A DNA stretch of 64,000 nt, taken from the NCBI GenBank assembly GCA_030490835.1, contig CM059971.1, positions 77,394,224 through 77,458,223 of the forward strand, in the 5' to 3' direction. Below the pieces are notes generated by a model that saw nothing but the letters and a program-made list of their open reading frames with translations, made no database searches and had not been told where the DNA came from. This DNA comes from Annona cherimola (lineage: Eukaryota > Streptophyta > Magnoliopsida > Magnoliales > Annonaceae). The translations under genes and the position numbers were made by a program. Within the stretch, counting starts at the first letter, position 1; every line of letters starts with the position of its first letter. Below are positions 57,697 through 64,000 of the stretch, in pieces.

Positions 57697-58176
57697 TATT
57701 TTTTTTGCATTTTAGTCCCTCTAACTATGCATATTTTCTTTCAAGCCCACAAGTTTTGCGTATTTTCTATTTGAACCCTGTAACACTATCATATTTGCTT
57801 TTTAGACCCTGCTGCCAAAACACCCAGCTGACGACTGTTATTTGTGTGTGAAAAGTCTAGAATGCCCTTATGACTTAGTCGAGTCAAGTCGACTCATATA
57901 TGCTGTCAAAATAATTTTATGTAGCTTAGTTGAGTCGACTTAAACATCATTTTTATTATCCAAGAAATGAGTCGATTCTTTTAAGGGCAATATTGTCACT
58001 AAAAATTTTGTACAGTAACTATTGACAAATTTTCTTTTCATTTGCTAACGGGCATTAACGGCAGGGTTTAAAATAGAAATGAGACAAACTTACAAGGTTT
58101 ACAAAGCAAATACGTGAAACTCATGGGTCAGAAAGCAAATACGCATAGTTAGAGAGACTAAAATAAAAAAAAACAA
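57697..58176. mobile_element. MULE-type MITE
   Basis: A 9-bp duplication GAGTCATAG / GAGTCATGG lies at 57688-57696 and 58177-58185. The left end (T-run, GCATTTTAGTCCCTCTAACT, ATGC) mirrors the right end (GCATAGTTAGAGAGACTAAA, AT, A-run). A 9-bp duplication points to the Mutator superfamily. The interior contains CTGTTAT...GGCATTAACGGCAGGG and no coding sequence. Confidence 0.72.
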
Positions 58177-58469
58177 GAGTCATGGAGATCAACAACAGAA
58201 TTGGATTGAGTGCTCCCGGTGCATGCATTATCCACTTTATTTTCATTTTAAAAAAAAAATTGAAAATGTATTTATGTGGGCCCAAAGATGAACGCCCCAT
58301 GTATCTATTTTTTTACATTTTTTATTGTTTTAATATTTTATTTTGAATTTAGAATGTAAAAAGCTATATATATGTGTGTGCGATATTCATGCGTGGGCCC
58401 ATATAACAATTTCAAAAAAACTAAAAAAAAAAATTAAAAGGTTTATGCACGTGAGTGCACTAGATCACA

Positions 58470-58930
58470 ACTCAATCAGAAACAGTACTAAAACCCGGAA
58501 GGACAGAGAGATATGAGGTCCAACCATCAGAAGTGCTGCTGTTGATACATGGACTGGTTGAGATGTAAGAAAATTTGTCAACTTGAAATGGGCGTCTTAC
58601 GAACATGAATCCGTTAGTCCCGAGCCACGTGAAAGGATTTGCATTGGGCTTCTGGTTCACCGGCCAACCAATAACCAGGAAGCTTTGAGGCTTGAGCAGT
58701 TGCTCGCGCTCAGCCCAGCATTAACGACGTGGATCCTCCTCTCCCTGGAGTCGATTGCTCGAACATAAGATTTCATTGCTTTGAGGTGCAAAACTGCAGT
58801 TTGGCTGCTTTCACATGAGTGTGTGAAGGATAAACCGTAACAGTTCCTTCGTTTGTCGCTTTGTAAGCGGACAGGGCAGCTCATCTAGTGTGGATCTCCG
58901 CAGGAAAGGAAGCGGGTTGGTCCGTTGACA
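58470..58930 (-). pseudogene. LRK10-like galacturonan-binding ectodomain exon
   Basis: On the minus strand the frame reads SCGDPH, then a stop, then MSCPVRLQSDKRRNCYGLSF, THSCESSQTAVLHLK, SYVRAIDSRERRIHVVNAGL and SASNCSSL. This is the Cys-spaced pattern of the GUB_WAK_bind domain (SCG, then CG/CYG, then Tyr-V-x-x-I and NCSSL). After a shift near 58660 it continues NPFTWLGTNGFMFVRR, KFSYISTSPCINSST and LSVLPGFSTVSD, also as in the family. A stop follows at about 58472. At least one nonsense codon and one frameshift show it is not functional. Confidence 0.75.
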
Positions 58931-58989
58931 ATACAAGGCGGGGAAAAATGGCAATAACATGGACTAAGGTAATAAGCTTTTTTCAAAAA

Positions 58990-58995
<6 letters not shown>

Positions 58996-59048
<53 letters not shown>
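58996..59048. repeat. (AT)n microsatellite
   Basis: Pure alternating AT of about 52 bp with one early G. The frames across it translate to repeating IY and are not genes. Confidence 0.95.
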
Positions 59049-59050
<2 letters not shown>

Positions 59051-59087
59051 CTACGGCAATAAGGCTAGCCAAGAAAGTAGTACCTTC

Positions 59088-59379
59088 TGTGTCAGGTTGG
59101 AAATACAAAGCAAGCACATAAAGAGTAATATGGACGGGCTTTAAGCTTACTCTACCAAAAAAAAAAACAATTGAATAATTATCAAACAATTACAACTTTT
59201 CTTAGGTAATAAATTTCTTCTCTTAGAGAATCTCTCTCACCAAAACTCTCTCTGTTTTCTCAGTGATCTAAACTAAAAGACCATATGTCTATTTATAACT
59301 TTTACATACAACTTACCTAATTCATACGCAATATGAGACTCACTCAACTAAAATACAAGGATATAAGACACACCTAACA
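59088..59379 (-). mobile_element. Possible solo LTR
   Basis: On the minus strand the segment starts TGTTAGGTGTGTCTTATATC, has a promoter-like TTATAAATAGAC (59287-59298), then CACTGAGAAAACAGAGAGAG and an end near CCTGACA. TTCTC at 59380-59384 and TTCTG before 59088 could be a diverged 5-bp duplication. The layout fits a copia solo LTR, but no internal region or second copy is available. Confidence 0.35.
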
Positions 59380-59899
59380 TTCTCCATAATAAATGATCGA
59401 TTAGATAGGGATATTAAAGAAGAGATGACAAGAAGAAGATGTACAAGGCACTGTAGTAGCTAGCACTAATTAATGTAATCGATTTGGCATGAATTGAGAT
59501 ATTGGATTGAGATTCAAATCCTTATATAATCATTAATTTGTTATTCATTGTTACTTATTTTTCACCCATGAGGAGTCATATCGGATTGTTTAGTCAACTT
59601 ATCTAGAACATTGGGTTTAGGGTTCAAGTTGGCTTCTTGAAATTCATGTTGGTGTTAACTCTAATGTTAATCCTATTTGCAAAATCTAAATCTCGATTCT
59701 ACAGATATCTTAATTGTAAAACTTAAACCTTAACCCTATTAATATAAATTGCATTGGGGTTGAAATTGAAGTCAACAAATTTTCATTTAAGTTAAGAGCC
59801 AAAAGTTTAAATTTCTATGAGCATAGTTTGTAAGTCATCTGCATGAAAATAATAATACACAAATTCGGTTGTATGCCATGGACAAGATAATAATACATA

Positions 59900-60312
59900 A
59901 CAGTGAAACTCTGTTAGAAATGGTTGGAGGCAGGAAGAATGCCGTAGCTTCGGAGATGGCTGGAGGTGGGAAGAATATCAAATCTTCTTGAATTGAAATT
60001 TCAGGAGAAATGCATTTTCAGGATTGGATCTATGATCTTCCCCATCAAGCAGACCAAGATCTGGGAACCAGAATTGTGGAAGATGGGAATGTAATGATAG
60101 CAAAGAAGCTGACTATTGTAGCATTTTGGTCAGCGCAGTGGCATCCAGCAGATTGCCCATCTATGAAAACAGTAGTACAGATGTTGCAAGGGGATGTGGA
60201 CAGTTTAACAATGCCAACCAACCCTTTCTCTCTCGCGGCTCCACCGATAGACAATGCTACTCAAAAACAGAAACAACGGAGTCAATCATCTGAAATACAG
60301 CTATTGCTATGA
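59900..60312 (+). pseudogene. LRK10-like kinase 3' fragment
   Basis: Plus-strand fragment. LLEMVGGRKN (about 59910-59945) lies in one frame. After a stop and shift the frame at 60010-60312 reads FQDWIYDL, DLGTRIVEDGNVMIAKKLTI, VAFWSAQWHPADCPSMKTVV and QMLQGDVDSLTMPTNPF. This is the end of the kinase domain in LRK10-like receptors (normally VALWCIQW...RPSM). VAFWSAQ and DCPSM carry changes at usually constant positions. The rest of the kinase is absent. It is opposite in strand to the larger LRK10-like pseudogene nearby. Confidence 0.8.
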
Positions 60313-60995
60313 GTTTGAAGCTTCGAGGTTGGAAGATATGGAGTGGCATAAAATTTTCTGTTATCTGAAAGCCTCATTTGTACAGAAATGCTTCAATTGA
60401 AATAATTGGCGAGCCAAAGCAGAAGGGCTAGGTCATTACATATGTTATTCAATGGAAAAGTCAAAAATCCTGTCATTTTCAGCAATCGAACAGAATATCA
60501 GAATTGGAGATTCTTGGTCCATTTTCTGAAACAATACCTGTCTGCAAACTGACAATCATGTGATGGCCTTTGACAGGGACAGCTTTTAGTCATCAACAGG
60601 GTAGCCAGATCAAACAGCTTGCGAGAAGGGCGGTTAGTCTGTTAGATCAGGAAGCATCACACCAGATGCATCCAGCTGGGCATAATTGCTGAATCAGCAT
60701 TGCTGGGCATAAATAGCATCAGAGACAGAGCAGGAAGTGCTTCTGTTTTGTAATAGTTCTAATATTAGTTACCTAGTAGTTTTTTTCCTAGTTTTCTTGA
60801 AACTGAACTTGGATTTTATTGGGATGAATGATCAATCAATCGGCAAGAATCCTAACAGTCTTTCACTTGGGACTCTGTCAATTAGGCCACAACAACGTGT
60901 TCAGTCATCCTATTCAATAATTCAGTAATTCCAATAGCTTAATGTCGAACTTCTGCAGAGAATTTCTTGTCTTGTTTGCAAGTTGGCAGATGGAG
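60313..60995. other. Flank of kinase fragment, possibly former 3' UTR
   Basis: Moderately AT-rich single-copy DNA after the stop at 60310-60312. It may be the old 3' untranslated region. No separate gene is recognised. Confidence 0.35.
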
Positions 60996-61034
60996 GGTGG
61001 GCCTTGGTGCAATGGTAAGAGTTACTGATGTGCA
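60996..61034 (+). mobile_element. SINE head, truncated
   Basis: GGGCCTTGGTGCAATGGTAA (then GAGTTAC) is the A-box start of Au-like plant SINEs. The B box is missing because a family C palindromic element begins at about 61036. Confidence 0.5.
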
Positions 61035-61035
61035 C

Positions 61036-61575
61036 GAGTATTATTAGTATAGAACTTTGTATAGTGAGTTCCACTTTTATAAAACCCTATATTTATGTAA
61101 TCCTATTCAATTTTCTCACATTAATGATTAATGGAAAATTTACTCCATCTATTGTATTTGAGATCGCTTATATTGCCACAAAAACCTCATTGTTTGTTTA
61201 GTATAATTGTGCATAAGTCCATCTAAAAATGGGTAAAATCAATGCAATAAAATAATTTGATGTTAGATATCAATTCTAAAAGTGTATTTTTAACATCTGA
61301 ACCACCTAAATATCATTTTTATATGGATAAAATGCTCTTGAAAGTATTAATACATTCTAATGCATATGTAAATGGGTCTAATCATTTTTTATAATTTACA
61401 TATAAATATATATTTTTTAATGCAATCGTAGCCTATATAGATTTTTGATTTGGATGAAATCTAGTTTTCTAGATTAAAAAATCATGCTAAATACAATGGA
61501 CAAAATGAATCTCTTTTCAATTATTAAGGTGAAAAAAATGAATAGATTACATGAAATCACTTCAATGTAGTGAGA

Positions 61576-61578
<3 letters not shown>
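61036..61578. mobile_element. Palindromic element, family C, copy
   Basis: The left arm (TTTATGTAATCC, TGATTAATGGAAAATTTACT, CCATCTATTGTATTTGAGAT) is mirrored by the right arm (TAAATACAATGGACAAAATG, AATAGATTACATGAAATCAC). The two arms of about 240 bp surround a centre with AATGCAATAAAATAATTTGA. The right end abuts the 76-bp (AT)n tract. Confidence 0.6.

Positions 61579-61654
<76 letters not shown>
61579..61654. repeat. (AT)n microsatellite
   Basis: 76 bp of pure AT lying exactly between a family C and a family D palindromic element. Confidence 0.95.
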
Positions 61655-61661
<7 letters not shown>

Positions 61662-61662
61662 A

Positions 61663-61910
61663 TTCCTGTGCAGCATCGCTGAAATAGGCCCCACATGATT
61701 ATGAAATCATGATCTACTCCACCCATTGTATTTAAAATAATGTATTCTACTATCATACTAATTTTCATCCCAATCAGATACTTTAAAGTTGTTATTTACA
61801 TCAAACTATTTTTATTACGTTGGATTTGTACCATTTTCAGATGGGGCCCATATACATATCTGATTGGGATGAAAAATTAGTATGGTAGTAGAATACATTA
61901 TTCTAATAAT
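61663..61910. mobile_element. Palindromic element, family D, copy 4 (right end cut off)
   Basis: It starts TTCCTGTGCAGCATCGCTGA. The arm TGAAATCATGATCTACTCCA, ACTAATTTTCATCCCAATCA returns inverted at 61858-61908 (CTGATTGGGATGAAAAATTA, GTAGAATACATTATTCTA). The copy then ends before its terminal hairpin and runs into (GA)n at 61911. Confidence 0.65.
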
Positions 61911-61925
61911 AGAGAGAGAGAGAGA

Positions 61926-62335
61926 GCTGTTCCGGTGCAGTGACGCTGCACCGGAACAGCGGTACGGTGGCCCCAAAATGGGGCTCACATGATCATGAAA
62001 TCATGATCTACTCCACCAATTGTATTTAGAATAATGTATTCTACTACCATACTAATTTTTCATCCCAATCAGATATGTATATGGGCCCCATCTGAAAATG
62101 GTACAAATCTAATGTAATAAAATAGTTTGATGTATGGTACAAATCCAATGTAATAAAATAGTTTGATGTAAATAACAACTTTAAAGTATCTGATTAGGAT
62201 GAAAATTGGTATGGTAGTAGAATATATTATTCTAAATACAATGGGTGGAGTAGATCATGATTTCATGATCACGAGGGCCCCATTTTGGGGCCACTGCACC
62301 GCTGTTCCGGTGCAGTGATGCTGCACCGGAACAGC
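61926..62335. mobile_element. Palindromic element, family D, copy 5, with terminal hairpins
   Basis: Both ends are perfect hairpins: 61926-61960 and 62301-62335 each have a 15-bp stem (GCTGTTCCGGTGCAG and its mirror) and a 5-base loop. Beyond them the whole left half (CCCCAAAATGGGGC, ATCATGAAATCATGATCTAC, ACTACCATACTAATTTTTCA) is inverted in the right half, so ~150-bp arms pair. Near the centre a ~36-bp unit (TGGTACAAATCTAATGTAAT start) is duplicated. (GA)n lies on the left and (TA)n on the right. No coding sequence is present. Confidence 0.85.
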
Positions 62336-64000
62336 ATCCTATATATATATTGCACTATATATTTTCTATTTCTAGGGGAATGTGATTTTACTGATTTCTG
62401 ACATTCCCTTTTTTCAATTTTTGCTGTCACATTCTAGTTTTTATATCTGTCTTACAACGTTTTAGTTCTTCATATCTTCTACAGTTCTCTCTCTCTCTCT
62501 CATCTGTTTATCACAGCCAGCTATACGAGGCCACATATACGCGGTTGCAAAGACAGATTGATACATTCATACGACATGAAACAAAATAGAGTGCGGTCGA
62601 TCTACAATCCAGCCTCGACCCAGAAATAGCCAGTTTACACATTTGACCCACGCATCTCAGCAAACCATAAATCAGGATGTCTTAGGATTCAGATCTTTAT
62701 CCACCCCATTAGCTGTTGCATCTCCGATGGAACAACCGTCCAAAACAGAACAGCCACATTGGTTCTCTGACGAGGGAATGTCCAAAACACAACAGCCACA
62801 CTAACTTATTTCTTTATTTAGTTATTAGAGCAGGCAGACTGAAAAGAGTGGGATTATCCATGCGTGGATAAAATGGTGTAATAAAAAGATCCTGAGGACT
62901 ATTCATCAGCTGCAAGACGTCCATGCTCTATGGAGCAGATCATGATGTTTGCGTTCTATCAATCAAAGCTAAAAGATCAAACACCAACCTAATCCACAAC
63001 TGCGGTTGCTCGTGCCTCGATCAGTGGACCGGACTATACCCACCATCCGCAAAGAGTTTCAAACAAAATGATGTGCAATAAGCTATTTATATTCCATCCA
63101 ATTCACCCATCTAATTCTCCAATTCGGGATGAATGTAGTGCCCTCATTAAAGATAAGTTGTGGGGATCTGAAATTTTCGATTGTTGTTCCTTTTTTAATA
63201 TTAGGATGTAACTGAGGAGTAAGGTAGTGTGGTTTCAAGCATAAAGATCCAAAGATGTTTGTTTTCATTCCAGCAGAGGTATCTCTACTTCTCCTAGTGG
63301 ATTAGATGCATCATTCTCATTTTTTTATTGGTGCGACATATGTAGAAATAAAAAATAAAAGCATGGCTACCTGAAAGGCGATTCACATGACTATGACTTA
63401 GGTGACCAGATTTGAAAACCCGTCTCGTGGGTAGTATTGTTATACCTGCCTACGTGCCCAATTTCAGCCAGTTTTTTTATGGGTGCGGTTCTGTCCAACC
63501 ACCAATGCCAATGATAGTTACTGTTGGATAGATATTGGCAAACTACAGGAAATTACTTGAATTTTTTTTTTAATTGCAAAAGTGGCTAGAAATTGCAGCC
63601 ACCAACCTATCTAAAGTCTAAAGACTAGGGAGGCTGAGACTCAAGTATCAGTTCTTTTTCTGAGTAAAGGTTATTTTTGCATAAATTCTAAGCCGTTTTC
63701 ACTCTCCAGTCTCTCTAGTAGGAATTCAGAAAAACGCTAGAATAGGAAATTAAAGATACCAACAATCAAGAAGAAAAAAGTATACCGGATTAGAAGGAAT
63801 CTGAGAAACTCAATTACCCACAACAGCCAGAGTTTCGTATGAATGGAAACCTGCACGGCTGCATTTTGCTTGTGTGATAGTCTCACGATGCAAACAGCAA
63901 GAATTTCACCAAAAGGGCAAAAAAGTAAGCAGCAGTATATTTTGCAGAGAACCCACGTAATTTCTTTTACCTTTCCTTTTATTTCCTCCGCATGACCATT
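62336..64000. other. Right-end region, no gene recognised
   Basis: Moderately AT-rich, mostly single-copy DNA. A CT run lies at 62489-62502. A 26-bp unit (GTCCAAAACA, then CAGCCACA) is repeated at about 62729 and 62781. The frames are short and match nothing. It may be untranslated or intron sequence of a gene lying beyond the window. Confidence 0.35.

Larger units (their letters stand above)
49916..58930 (-). pseudogene. LRK10-like receptor kinase gene broken by transposons
   Basis: Minus-strand parts in the correct order for one LRK10-like gene: ectodomain exon (about 58930-58470), a 30-bp exon (51166-51137) and the membrane-plus-kinase exon (about 51050-49916). The interval between the first two holds a copia element (51192-56516), a hAT-like element (56926-57593) and a MULE-type MITE (57697-58176). 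The copia LTR begins 25 bp upstream of the small exon's 3' splice site. The family perceives cell-wall-linked signals at the plasma membrane and signals through a Ser/Thr kinase. Stops and frameshifts occur in both large exons, so the gene is dead. That the parts belong to one gene is inferred from order, strand and family. Two separate fragments remain possible, because the second ectodomain part (WAK-associated C-terminal region) was not found. Confidence 0.6.

Noticed and set aside
58888..59121. Frame with a long IY repeat
   Set aside because: It is produced by translation of the (AT)n microsatellite.
61577..61768. Minus-strand frame with IY repeat
   Set aside because: It is a translation of the 76-bp (AT)n tract and part of a palindromic element.

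Overview
The window is nuclear DNA from a flowering plant. The background is strongly AT-rich. The genes are sparse, some have plant-type GT-AG introns, and the protein families are plant ones: class III peroxidase, cytosolic class I small heat-shock proteins, LRK10-like receptor kinase with a galacturonan-binding ectodomain, and peroxisomal enoyl-CoA isomerase. Nested plant transposons fill much of the rest. Coding islands are GC-rich against this background. The species cannot be fixed from the sequence.

Genes. A single-exon peroxisomal enoyl-CoA isomerase (5781-6500, +) looks intact. A three-exon class III peroxidase (20117-23677, -) has clean splice sites and a 2.5 kb first intron, but one extra base in exon 3 shifts the frame just after the proximal-His motif. 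Two class I small HSP paralogs lie about 6.5 kb apart on the + strand. The first (42262-42705) has one in-frame stop inside the alpha-crystallin domain. The second (48801-49256) is intact, and both carry the same imperfect heat-shock element. An LRK10-like receptor kinase pseudogene can be traced on the - strand from its ectodomain exon (about 58470-58930) to its kinase exon (49916-51050). The presumed intron between them holds a decayed Ty1/copia element, a hAT-like element and a MULE-like element. A second LRK10-like kinase 3' fragment lies at 59900-60312 (+).

Mobile DNA. Several elements have target-site duplications that can be read directly: a 5'-truncated L1-type LINE (17357-18769, -), a 240-bp LINE stub (9665-9904), four hAT-like elements, a MULE-type MITE, a SINE inside a hAT element, and a solo-LTR-like element with unusually long inverted ends inside a MITE. 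About a dozen copies of one GGGTGTGTTTGG-type MITE occur. Two sets of palindromic elements are tied to (TA)n/(GA)n microsatellites, and the D set carries palindromes at its own termini.

The most unusual block is 30.2-37.0 kb. It joins an eight-block satellite, made of decamers plus a ~130-bp spacer, to three arrays of a ~51-bp minisatellite with a CCCGCGGG core. The third array has a 256-bp higher-order period. These arrays are separated by diverged copies of one AT-rich module. I recognise no protein gene there. It is the best candidate for an undescribed structure, most likely a composite satellite or a large non-autonomous element.
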